Source: JBDIAR01 sp039812545 (lineage in GTDB: Bacteria; Actinomycetota; Actinomycetes; Actinomycetales; Dermatophilaceae). Taken from it: a stretch of 7,106 nucleotides of DNA. Below the pieces are notes generated by a model. That model worked only from the letters and a program-made list of their open reading frames with translations. It did no database searches and was not told the origin of the DNA. Made by a program: the position numbers and the translations under genes. This document shows positions 1 through 6,314 of this stretch, piece by piece (position 1 is the stretch's first letter; every line of letters starts with the position of its first letter). Location of the stretch: NCBI GenBank assembly GCA_039812545.1, contig JBDIAR010000170.1:1-7106 (forward strand). The letters run 5' to 3'.

Positions 1-102
1 GACCGGGGCGACCGGTCCCGCACCCGTCGGCGCACGCACGACGGAGCCGAGGGCCCGACGGCCGACGGTGGCGCGGGAAGCGCACCGGTCGGCGACGAGT
101 GA
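1..102 (+). CDS. C-terminal tail of an upstream protein (partial, 5' end outside window)
   Basis: Frame 1 is open from the first base to a TGA at 100-102, giving 33 residues that end in APVGDE. The tail starts with an arginine-rich stretch (DRSRTRRRTH) and then becomes Gly/Ala/Asp/Glu-rich, which suggests a disordered C-terminal extension rather than a folded domain. A strong hairpin 54 bases after the stop supports a real gene ending here. The identity cannot be read from this fragment. Charged tails like this occur on RNA-binding proteins, including some actinobacterial polynucleotide phosphorylases, whose genes often lie near dapB; that is only a guess from neighbourhood. Confidence 0.5.
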   Translation, partial: DRGDRSRTRRRTHDGAEGPTADGGAGSAPVGDE

Positions 103-111
103 ACCGAAGCA

Positions 112-147
112 GCTGACAGGGCTGACAGCGGCTGACAACAGCTGACG
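112..147 (+). repeat. Four phased direct repeats of GCTGAC(A/G)
   Basis: GCTGACA occurs at 112-118, 121-127 and 131-137, followed by GCTGACG at 141-147, so the start-to-start steps are 9, 10 and 10 bases. The array begins ten bases after the upstream stop codon and ends just before the hairpin at 156-190. The near-helical spacing would put all copies on one face of the DNA, as in a multimeric protein site, but it may equally be a decayed tandem duplication. No function is known to me. Confidence 0.6.
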
Positions 148-155
148 GCAGCCGC

Positions 156-190
156 CTGGGGCGCGTTCCGCACGTCGGAACGCGCCCCAG
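156..190 (+). terminator. Perfect 15-bp hairpin, probable intrinsic terminator without a T-tract
   Basis: The arm CTGGGGCGCGTTCCG (156-170) is the exact reverse complement of CGGAACGCGCCCCAG (176-190), with a five-base loop CACGT. It lies between the upstream gene's stop and the likely promoter of the response regulator. No run of T follows (TCGCGTTCGC), as is common for hairpin terminators in high-GC actinobacteria. The placement supports termination of the upstream transcript; the perfect symmetry means it could act in both directions. Confidence 0.7.
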
Positions 191-227
191 TCGCGTTCGC
201 GGGGAGCCAAGGCGGAGATGTCCGACA

Positions 228-257
228 TTCGGCACTAAAGGGACAATCCGCTATTCT
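228..257 (+). promoter_or_regulatory. Possible promoter for the response regulator-HEAT-kinase operon
   Basis: TATTCT at 252-257 matches a TANNNT -10 element. TTCGGC at 228-233, 18 bases upstream, is a weak -35 candidate. The local sequence (about 220-260) is distinctly less GC-rich than its surroundings, as promoters in such genomes often are. Transcription would start near 264 and leave a leader of about 84 bases before the GTG at 348. An alternative -35, TTGACG at 257-262, has no convincing -10 partner downstream. Placement is by pattern only. Confidence 0.35.
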
Positions 258-333
258 TGACGCTACGCCAAGCTCGGCTCACCGTCTCCACGGCGGACGA
301 CGTCCCACCCATCACGACGCGCTTTGTTACCTC

Positions 334-338
334 GGGGG
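334..338 (+). promoter_or_regulatory. Ribosome binding site deciding the GTG start at 348
   Basis: GGGGG at 334-338 sits nine bases before GTG 348. This is the best Shine-Dalgarno-like stretch near the gene and lies downstream of the alternative in-frame TTG at 324, so it favours the shorter 126-residue protein. Confidence 0.5.
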
Positions 339-347
339 TTTCACATC

Positions 348-728
348 GTGACCGATTCCGATCTCGCTCTCGTCGCCGACGACGACGAGGACATTCGCGA
401 CCTGGTGGCATACAAACTCGAGCAACTCGGCATGCAGGTCCGCACGGCGCACGACGGCGACGAGGCGGTGACCATCCTCGATCGGGAACGTCCGACGTTG
501 GCGGTTCTGGACGTGATGATGCCCGGTCGCTCCGGACTGGAGGTGCTGCGCCACATCCGCTCCAGCCGTGAACTGGACCAGACGAAGGTCATCCTGCTGA
601 CCGCAAAGGCCCGCGAAGTGGACGTCGACACCGGCTACGAGTCCGGAACCGACGACTACCTCGTCAAGCCGTTCAGCCCCCGAGAGCTGGCCCACCGGGT
701 TGCCGCGCTGCTCAACCGAGCGAGCTGA
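348..728 (+). CDS. Single-domain (CheY-like) response regulator
   Basis: This 126-residue protein is a complete receiver domain with no output domain. All the usual residues are present: acidic pocket D11-D12 in VADDDEDIR, phospho-acceptor D55 in LDVMMPG, switch T85 in LLTAK, aromatic Y104 and catalytic K107 in DDYLVKPF, ending about 15 residues after the KPF motif. It should be phosphorylated on D55 by a histidine kinase, most likely the one encoded two genes downstream, and act in the cytosol through protein contacts rather than DNA binding. The start at GTG 348 is chosen for its Shine-Dalgarno stretch; a TTG at 324 would add eight residues outside the fold. The stop is followed after one base by the HEAT gene start, implying translational coupling. 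Family and intact chemistry are clear; the partner is inferred. Confidence 0.93.
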   Translation: MTDSDLALVADDDEDIRDLVAYKLEQLGMQVRTAHDGDEAVTILDRERPTLAVLDVMMPGRSGLEVLRHIRSSRELDQTKVILLTAKAREVDVDTGYESGTDDYLVKPFSPRELAHRVAALLNRAS

Positions 729-729
729 C

Positions 730-1743
730 GTGTTCATGGAGTCCCGCTGGGGATCCAGGGCGAGCCGCCAGGTCCGCCCGGCACGCTGGCGGCCCGCACT
801 CATCGCCATCGCCGCCGGCGATGACGAGAGCGGCGCTGCCCGGGACCTCGTGAGGGCTCAACCACCGGGGGCCCGCGCCGAGATCGACGCCGCGATCATC
901 GACATGTTGACGAAGGTCAAGGGCCCCCAGGTCGAGACGATGGTCGCCCTCCTCGACGGTCACGGACAGGTCGAGGCGGCGATCCGACAGCTCACGTCCG
1001 CCTCCGCCGCCCGCCGGGCCGACGCGGTCCGGCGGCTGGGTCTGATGCGGGCCTGGGCCGAGATGCCCCGGGTGGCGAGAGCACTGGGCGATCCGTCGAT
1101 CCAGGTGTGCGTCGAGGCCGTGACGGCGCTCGGGCGGTTGGCGGCGGTCAAGTACGCCCCGCAGATCCTGGCGAGCGCCCTGCCGAGGGACCGGATGTTC
1201 CGCCGGCCGGCGCCGGGGGTGAGTGTGGATGTGGTCGCCGATGCGATCGCGGCGATCGGTCCCGACGCCCTCGCGGCCGTACGCGCGGCACTCGTGGGCC
1301 CCGACGCCGCACTGGCGGCCATCGCCGCAGAGGTGGTGTCGCGGGCATCATTGACCCGACTCGTCCCGACGGTGCGCGGCCTGCTCCTCATCGAAGACCG
1401 AACGCCCGTCGTCGTCGCGCTCGTGAAGGCACTCGGACAACTGGGTGGTCACCGCGATGCCCGCCACCTGATCCGGGTCGCCCAGTCGGCGCTGCCGGAG
1501 GCCGCCCGGATCGCCGCCATCGAGGCGATGGCCGGTCTCGGCGATCCCGCGTTCTGCACCGAGCTGGGCGATCTGATGGCCAGCCCCTCCCGGCTGGTGT
1601 CCACCGCCGCCGCCGGCGCCCTGGCCGAGTTGGGCGACCGGGGAATCGACGAACTCGAACGCCATGCCCTGCGATCGGGGTCGAGTTCGGCGGTCGCGGC
1701 ATACGCCCTGTCCGTGCGCGGGGTTCGGCGGAGCAACGCGTGA
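730..1743 (+). CDS. HEAT-repeat protein between a response regulator and a histidine kinase
   Basis: This 337-residue Ala/Leu/Arg/Val-rich protein carries about seven helical repeats of roughly 30 residues from about residue 93 to 330. Characteristic units are RRADAVRRLGLM, CVEAVTALGRLA, VVALVKALGQLGG, IAAIEAMAGLGDP and STAAAGALAELGD. The first 90 residues form a helical lead-in region (RPALIAIAAGDD onward). HEAT solenoids usually bind other proteins, so a scaffold or effector role for the adjacent receiver or kinase is plausible but unproven. As I recall, relatives with this lead-in often begin with a membrane helix; none is visible here, so it looks cytosolic. GTG 730 follows the upstream stop after one base; ATG 736 is an alternative start with an equally weak ribosome site. 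The gene ends in a GTGA overlap with the kinase gene. HEAT assignment is solid; the function is unknown. Confidence 0.85.
   Translation: MFMESRWGSRASRQVRPARWRPALIAIAAGDDESGAARDLVRAQPPGARAEIDAAIIDMLTKVKGPQVETMVALLDGHGQVEAAIRQLTSASAARRADAVRRLGLMRAWAEMPRVARALGDPSIQVCVEAVTALGRLAAVKYAPQILASALPRDRMFRRPAPGVSVDVVADAIAAIGPDALAAVRAALVGPDAALAAIAAEVVSRASLTRLVPTVRGLLLIEDRTPVVVALVKALGQLGGHRDARHLIRVAQSALPEAARIAAIEAMAGLGDPAFCTELGDLMASPSRLVSTAAAGALAELGDRGIDELERHALRSGSSSAVAAYALSVRGVRRSNA
1729..1733 (+). promoter_or_regulatory. Ribosome binding site for the histidine kinase
   Basis: CGGAG at 1729-1733 lies six bases before GTG 1740, inside the end of the HEAT gene. It favours the overlapping GTGA start over the later in-frame GTG at 1782, for which the nearest purine-rich stretch (GGGGAG, 1756-1761) is about 20 bases away. 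Confidence 0.5.
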
Positions 1744-3794
1744 GGCGGCCCGGCCGGGGAGCGGTCCCCGTTCGTCGTACCGTGGCCCGGCTCGTCGTGG
1801 TTCTGGCGGCCGTCGTCCTGGGCGTCGGCGTGACCGCCGTCGTCGCGGTCGTCAACGTCCGCAACGAGGTCACGCAATACCGCACGCAGGTGACCCCGCT
1901 CGTGGACACCTCGCAGACCATCCGGTTCACCCTGGTCCAGGCGCAGACCGACTTCCGCGGCTACCTGCTGTCCCGCGATCCGGCCCTGCTGACGCGATTC
2001 GAACAAGGGCGGGTCCGGTTGGGGCAATTGCACGATCAGTTGGCGACCTCCGCACCGGGCCTGGTGTCCGCGGACGTCGTCGAGAGCCTGGTGGACCAGG
2101 ATCGCGAGTGGTTCGCCCTCGCCGACTCGGTGCTGCGCTCGGTGCGGGACGGTGGGGCCGCGTCGATCGCGGTGACCGGTCCGGCCTTCGAACACCTGAT
2201 GGCGGCATACGACTCGATGACCAAGGACGTGGCCGCCACGCGGGAGGTGCGGCGCGCGCAGTACGACCGCGCGATGGTGGTGGCGATGTTTGCGACGGCG
2301 GTCGTCGTCGCCCTGGCGCTCGCGCTGGCGTTGATCGTGGGCCGTCGGCTGACCAGTCGTCTCGTGGAGCCGCTGCAACGCCTCGGCGCCGTGGTCGAGG
2401 CGCACGAGAACTCCCGGACCGAAGTGCGCGCCGACGCCACCGCCGGTCCGGCCGAGGTCGCCGCGGTGGCGGCTGCGTTCAATGCCATGGCCGACGCGAA
2501 CGACGCGCTCAACGCCGGGCGCCTGCGGGACCTCGACCTGCATCGAGCCACCGGGCGGGTCGCCGGGCTGCTGGCCACCATGCCGTCCGCCGGGGGAGCC
2601 TGGACGCCGGCCTGTGAGGTGTTGGGGGAGGCGCTGGCCGCCGACCGGGCCCTGGTCTACGCCCGGGACGACTCGGGGCGTCTGGTCTGCGCCGGGTCGT
2701 GGTCCCTCGACCCGGCTCACGACGACGCCGGCCATCTCGGTCCGGTGGACGAGGGACTGCCCGGCGGCATCGGTTCGGTCGTGGAGCACACCCTGGTCGC
2801 CGACACCCCGGCCGCGATCAGGTCCGCCTTTCCCGCCCCGCTGGCCGCGATCGCCGACGACGGCCGCAAACGAGCCTGGATCCTCAGCCCCATCCGGGTG
2901 GGTGGTCAGTTCCGCGGCGCGCTCTCGGTCTGGAGTACCTCCGAACGAGGGTGGTCGCCGCGCGAGGTCGCCGCCACCGACCGATTCGCCTGGTATGCCG
3001 GGCAGACCATCCAAGAGGCCGACTACGTCGAGTCGCTGCTCAGTCTGGACCGACAGAAGACCGACTTCCTGGCGACCACGAGCCACGAGCTGCGCACTCC
3101 GCTGACCTCGCTGCAGGGTTACGTCGAGTTGCTGGAGGGCGGCGACTTCGGTGACCTCACCGCCGGCCAACGCAAGGCGGTCGACGTCGTCTCCCGGAAC
3201 GTCGTGCGGCTGCGCCAGCTCATCGACAACCTGCTGACCATGGGCCAGTTGGACAGCGGTGGCCCGCCGCTGCGCCGCGGCCCGGTCGACCTGACGGCAT
3301 TGACCAACCGCGTTCTGGACACCCTGGCCCCCCTGGCCGCTCGGCAGGACGTGTCTTTGTCGCTGGAGTCGCCGGCCGGCGAGGTCGTCGTGGATGCGGA
3401 TGCCGAACAACTCGAACGGGCCGTCCTCAACGTCGTCGGCAACGCGGTCAAATTCAGCCGCGCCGGGGGAGCTGTCACCGTCTCGGTTTCCGTCGACGAC
3501 GACGCCCCCGAGGTGGGGGACGCGGTCGCCGGCGCTCGCGCCCGGATTCGCTGTCGCGACCAGGGCATCGGCATACCGCAGCACGACCTGCCTCGGCTCG
3601 GCACCTCCTTCTTCCGGGCGGACAACGCCCGGCGCGACCACATCCCGGGCACCGGACTCGGGCTGGCGATCGTGGGCGCCGTGTTGGCCGGACACGGCGG
3701 CAGCGTCGGCATCGACTCCACGGAGGGCGTCGGAACAACCGTCACACTCGAGATCCCCGTACACGCCGCCGCGCCGGTACCCGCACGGGTCTGA
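1740..3794 (+). CDS. Membrane sensor histidine kinase (CHASE3-HAMP-GAF-HisKA-HATPase_c)
   Basis: This 684-residue protein has a first membrane helix at about 16-38, then an extracytoplasmic helical region with the CHASE3-like signature FRGYLLSRDPALL (from F72). A second helix spans about 179-201 and leads into a HAMP linker (conserved P211). A GAF-like domain follows (about 270-425), then HisKA with the H-box SHELRTPL and phospho-acceptor H449. The ATPase domain has N568 (N box, NVVGNAVKFS), D607-Q-G-I-G (G1), an FFRADNARR F-box-like segment and GTGLGL from G637 (G2). All catalytic boxes look intact. It should autophosphorylate H449 and pass phosphate to a receiver, most simply the stand-alone one in the same operon. 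Having both an outside CHASE3 domain and an inside GAF domain suggests two inputs; neither ligand can be read. Start GTG 1740 overlaps the HEAT stop as GTGA. Confidence 0.92.
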   Translation: MRRPGRGAVPVRRTVARLVVVLAAVVLGVGVTAVVAVVNVRNEVTQYRTQVTPLVDTSQTIRFTLVQAQTDFRGYLLSRDPALLTRFEQGRVRLGQLHDQLATSAPGLVSADVVESLVDQDREWFALADSVLRSVRDGGAASIAVTGPAFEHLMAAYDSMTKDVAATREVRRAQYDRAMVVAMFATAVVVALALALALIVGRRLTSRLVEPLQRLGAVVEAHENSRTEVRADATAGPAEVAAVAAAFNAMADANDALNAGRLRDLDLHRATGRVAGLLATMPSAGGAWTPACEVLGEALAADRALVYARDDSGRLVCAGSWSLDPAHDDAGHLGPVDEGLPGGIGSVVEHTLVADTPAAIRSAFPAPLAAIADDGRKRAWILSPIRVGGQFRGALSVWSTSERGWSPREVAATDRFAWYAGQTIQEADYVESLLSLDRQKTDFLATTSHELRTPLTSLQGYVELLEGGDFGDLTAGQRKAVDVVSRNVVRLRQLIDNLLTMGQLDSGGPPLRRGPVDLTALTNRVLDTLAPLAARQDVSLSLESPAGEVVVDADAEQLERAVLNVVGNAVKFSRAGGAVTVSVSVDDDAPEVGDAVAGARARIRCRDQGIGIPQHDLPRLGTSFFRADNARRDHIPGTGLGLAIVGAVLAGHGGSVGIDSTEGVGTTVTLEIPVHAAAPVPARV

Positions 3795-3862
3795 GACAGG
3801 CCGAAATCGGATCGCGACCGCGCCGCATCCTCTCAATCGAGGCCGACCGCGTCGTTGAATGC

Positions 3863-3874
3863 CAAGATGGGGCG
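3863..3874 (+). promoter_or_regulatory. Possible -10 element giving a leaderless transcript of the flippase-like gene
   Basis: CAAGAT at 3863-3868 partly matches TANNNT and is followed by exactly six bases (GGGGCG) before GTG 3875. Two ATG triplets just upstream (3859, 3867) are in other frames. There is no well-spaced Shine-Dalgarno sequence: GGGG at 3869-3872 is only two bases from the start codon. No convincing -35 is seen. The 80-base gap after the kinase stop (3795-3874) otherwise holds only the small palindrome CCGAAATCGG (3801-3810) and a weak CCTC/GAGG stem (3829-3842). Confidence 0.35.
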
Positions 3875-6268
3875 GTGCCCAGGAACGTCGACCACTCCCC
3901 CGCCGGGGGCGACGTCGTCGTCGACGAACCGCGGATCCCCGCGCGGGTCCGCAAGCCACAAGACCTCGTCCGGCTGATCGTCGCCCTGGCGCTGACCGCG
4001 CTCGTCATCGGGCTGGCCGACATCGCGGTCGGGACGGCCGATGCGCTCGAAAGCGACCTGACGATCGCGGCCGGTGGCTTCCCACGCATTCTGCTCACCC
4101 TGTTCGGTCTCGCCGGCGGTTTGGGCGTCATCGCGCTGCCGGTCGCGCTCGGCGCGGATCTGCTCTTCCGCCGTCACGAACGCCAGCTCGTCGAGGCACT
4201 CGTCGCGGCATTGGCCTGTGCGATCCTCGTGGTCGGGTTGGATCGGCTGATCCTCGCGGGTCATCTCGGGGACGTCATGGGGGCGCTGACCCGACCCGGT
4301 GAGTTCGACCGGACCCTGCCCATCGACCCGATCATTACCGTTCTCGTCGCCTTCCTGACCGTATGCCGGGTCGTGGGTCGACGATGGCACCAGTGGGTCG
4401 CCGTGGTCGTCGTGGGGTCGCAGATGTTGACGGCGCTGTTGGCGGGCACGCTGACGGCGACCGCGTTGGTGGTCTCCGGTCTGCTGGGCTGGGCGGTCGG
4501 GCTGGCGTTCCGGTTCGGGCTGGGGGCGACGCCGACACTGCCGGACGGGCGGGCCGTGGCGGCCGCGTTGATCGGGTTCGGGCTGCCGGTCCGGCGCCTG
4601 CAACTGACCGACGAGCCACATTCGGCGGACCGCGAGTACACCGGGACCCTGGGTGGCGAGGTGACCTTCGAGGCGCTGGTCATCGACCGGGATACGTTCG
4701 GTTTCGACACGCTGCGCGGTTTCCTGCGGCGGCTGCGGTTGAGGGGGGCCTCGACGCGCCGGCCGGCCCTGACGGTCGCCGCCGAGATGGAGCACCGGGC
4801 GCTCATGGCACTGGCATACGAGAAGCTGCGGATCCCCGCCCCTCGACTGCTGGCGGCCAGCCCGGTGGGTGCGTACTCGGCGGTCCTGGCGTTGACGCCC
4901 CTGACCGGCCCCACGCTGGCGGACGTCGACGAGCTGACCGAGAGCCAATTGCACGCGATCTGGTTGACGGTGCGCCGCTTGCAGAGCGCCAAGGTGGCCC
5001 ACCGCGGCCTGGAGCGGCGGGCGATCGCCCTGCGCGAACCGTTCGCCGGGCTCACCGACCTCGGCAACGGCGACATCGCCGCCGACGACCTGGCGCTGCG
5101 CATCGACCTGGCCCACGTGCTGGTGGCCACCTCCTTGGTCGTCGGCACCGAACGGACCGTGGCCGCCGCGGTCGACGCCCTGGGCGCCGACGCCGTCCTT
5201 CGGGCCATGCCACTGCTGCAGAAGCCGGCGTTCCTCGCCGGGACCCGGGCGGCGTTGAAGGAACACGGCGACCTGCTCGACGAACTCCACGAACGGATCG
5301 AGGCGCTGGCCCCCGACCAGCCGGCGCCCCCGGCCGTCGAACTGCGCCGGGTCACCCTGCGCAGCGTCGTGACGATCATCGGCGCCGGAGTCGCCGGGTA
5401 CCTACTGGTCACCATGCTCGCCAAGGTCGACGTGCCGGCGCTGGTCAGCCAGGCGAACTGGGGATGGGCCCTGGCCTGCCTGGGCTGTGCCGTGCTCACC
5501 TTCGCCGGACCCGCCCTGTCCATCCAGGGGGCGGTCGAGACCCGCCTGCACTTCTTCCGCACGTACCAGACCCAGCTCGCCGTCGCCTTCTCCGGGGTGG
5601 TGGCGCCCGCGGCGATCGGCAATATCGCCCTGAACACCAGGTACCTGATCCGGGCCGGGATCCCCGCCGCCGTCGCCGGGACGACGGTCGGGCTCGTCCA
5701 GGTGGCGCAGATGATGAGCTACGTACTGCTCATCGTGCTCTCCGGGGTCGCCGCCGGCACCGGGCAGACGATGTCGTTCACCCCGCCCCCCAAACTCGTC
5801 GCCGCGATCCCCGTGGTGGTCCTTCTGCTGCTCGGGCTGGCCGCCGTGCCCAGGGTCCGCCAGTTCGTCGCGGACCGGGTGATGCCCCAGGTCCGCACCG
5901 TGGCCCCGCAGATCGCCCGGGTGATGCGACGCCCGCAGAAGCTGGCCCGGATGATCGCCGGCTCGCTGCTGCTCGACATCAGCTTCGTCGCCGCCCTGGT
6001 ATGCGCCACGCGGGCGTTCGGCTCCCAGGCGCCGATCGCCGCCGTTGCCGTCGTCTACTTCGCCGGCGCGATCATCGGCTCGGCGGTGCCGACCCCCGGC
6101 GGGATCGGCGGCATCGAGGCGGCGCTGTCCGCCGGTCTGGTCGCCATCGGGGTCAGTGGCGATGTCGCGATCTCCTCGGTCCTGCTCTACCGGCTGGCGA
6201 CATACTGGCTGCCGATTCCGTTCGGTTGGTTCGCGCTCAACCGCCTGCAGGCCAAGGGCGCGCTCTGA
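3875..6268 (+). CDS. Flippase-like LPG_synthase_TM membrane protein with a degenerate kinase-like domain
   Basis: This 797-residue protein has three parts. Residues about 30-217 form an N-terminal block of about six membrane helices. Residues about 225-490 are a cytosolic domain laid out like an ABC1/aminoglycoside-kinase fold: an alpha-C-like glutamate (E304 or E306 in AAEMEHRALMAL), a catalytic-loop-like AHRGL (H376-R377-G378) and a DFG-like TDLGNG (D395). Residues about 497-797 are the LPG_synthase_TM domain (UPF0104 family), with multiple helices and its typical C-terminal motif VPTPGGIGGIEAAL. That family includes the flippase half of MprF, so lipid or lipid-linked substrate movement is a fair family-level guess; the substrate is unknown. 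There is no aminoacyltransferase domain, so it is not a complete MprF. The HRD aspartate is glycine here and no clear beta-3 lysine is seen, so the middle domain may be a pseudokinase. GTG 3875 is the start, 80 bases after the kinase gene. Confidence 0.85.
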   Translation: MPRNVDHSPAGGDVVVDEPRIPARVRKPQDLVRLIVALALTALVIGLADIAVGTADALESDLTIAAGGFPRILLTLFGLAGGLGVIALPVALGADLLFRRHERQLVEALVAALACAILVVGLDRLILAGHLGDVMGALTRPGEFDRTLPIDPIITVLVAFLTVCRVVGRRWHQWVAVVVVGSQMLTALLAGTLTATALVVSGLLGWAVGLAFRFGLGATPTLPDGRAVAAALIGFGLPVRRLQLTDEPHSADREYTGTLGGEVTFEALVIDRDTFGFDTLRGFLRRLRLRGASTRRPALTVAAEMEHRALMALAYEKLRIPAPRLLAASPVGAYSAVLALTPLTGPTLADVDELTESQLHAIWLTVRRLQSAKVAHRGLERRAIALREPFAGLTDLGNGDIAADDLALRIDLAHVLVATSLVVGTERTVAAAVDALGADAVLRAMPLLQKPAFLAGTRAALKEHGDLLDELHERIEALAPDQPAPPAVELRRVTLRSVVTIIGAGVAGYLLVTMLAKVDVPALVSQANWGWALACLGCAVLTFAGPALSIQGAVETRLHFFRTYQTQLAVAFSGVVAPAAIGNIALNTRYLIRAGIPAAVAGTTVGLVQVAQMMSYVLLIVLSGVAAGTGQTMSFTPPPKLVAAIPVVVLLLLGLAAVPRVRQFVADRVMPQVRTVAPQIARVMRRPQKLARMIAGSLLLDISFVAALVCATRAFGSQAPIAAVAVVYFAGAIIGSAVPTPGGIGGIEAALSAGLVAIGVSGDVAISSVLLYRLATYWLPIPFGWFALNRLQAKGAL

Positions 6269-6302
6269 CGGGACGACCGCCCCGGTCGCCGACTCCGCCG
6301 AT

Positions 6303-6314
6303 TACGCTGGCGCC
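6303..6314 (+). promoter_or_regulatory. -10-like element six bases before dapB; probable leaderless start
   Basis: TACGCT at 6303-6308 matches TANNNT, and six bases (GGCGCC) separate it from ATG 6315, so transcription would begin at or next to the A of the start codon. No Shine-Dalgarno sequence is visible upstream of dapB. No good -35 was found. The spacing is identical to that before the flippase-like gene. Read-through from the upstream gene, which ends 46 bases before, remains possible. Confidence 0.45.

Noticed and set aside
1107..1739. Extension of the kinase frame about 630 bases upstream of GTG 1740
   Set aside because: The frame is open, but its translation is Arg/Pro/Gly-rich noise overlapping the HEAT gene; GTG 1740 with a Shine-Dalgarno stretch and GTGA overlap puts the first membrane helix at the expected place.
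3801..3842. Small inverted repeats (CCGAAATCGG; CCTC/GAGG) after the kinase gene as a terminator
   Set aside because: Stems of only four pairs in GC-rich sequence are expected by chance; no credible terminator was found in this gap.
1449..3959. An 836-codon open frame on the minus strand opposite the HEAT gene, the kinase and the start of the flippase-like gene
   Set aside because: It is Arg/Gly/Asp/Gln-rich with no recognisable domain and lies opposite genes with clear conserved motifs. Long antisense frames are expected when third codon positions are almost all G or C.
3833..5290. A 485-codon minus-strand frame
   Set aside because: It is a Gln/Arg/Asp-rich shadow of the flippase-like gene with no motif or start signal.
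6045..6314. Extension of the dapB frame upstream of ATG 6315
   Set aside because: The extra residues are Ser/Arg/Pro-rich shadow of the flippase-like gene, and the Rossmann GAAGRMG motif belongs close to the N-terminus.
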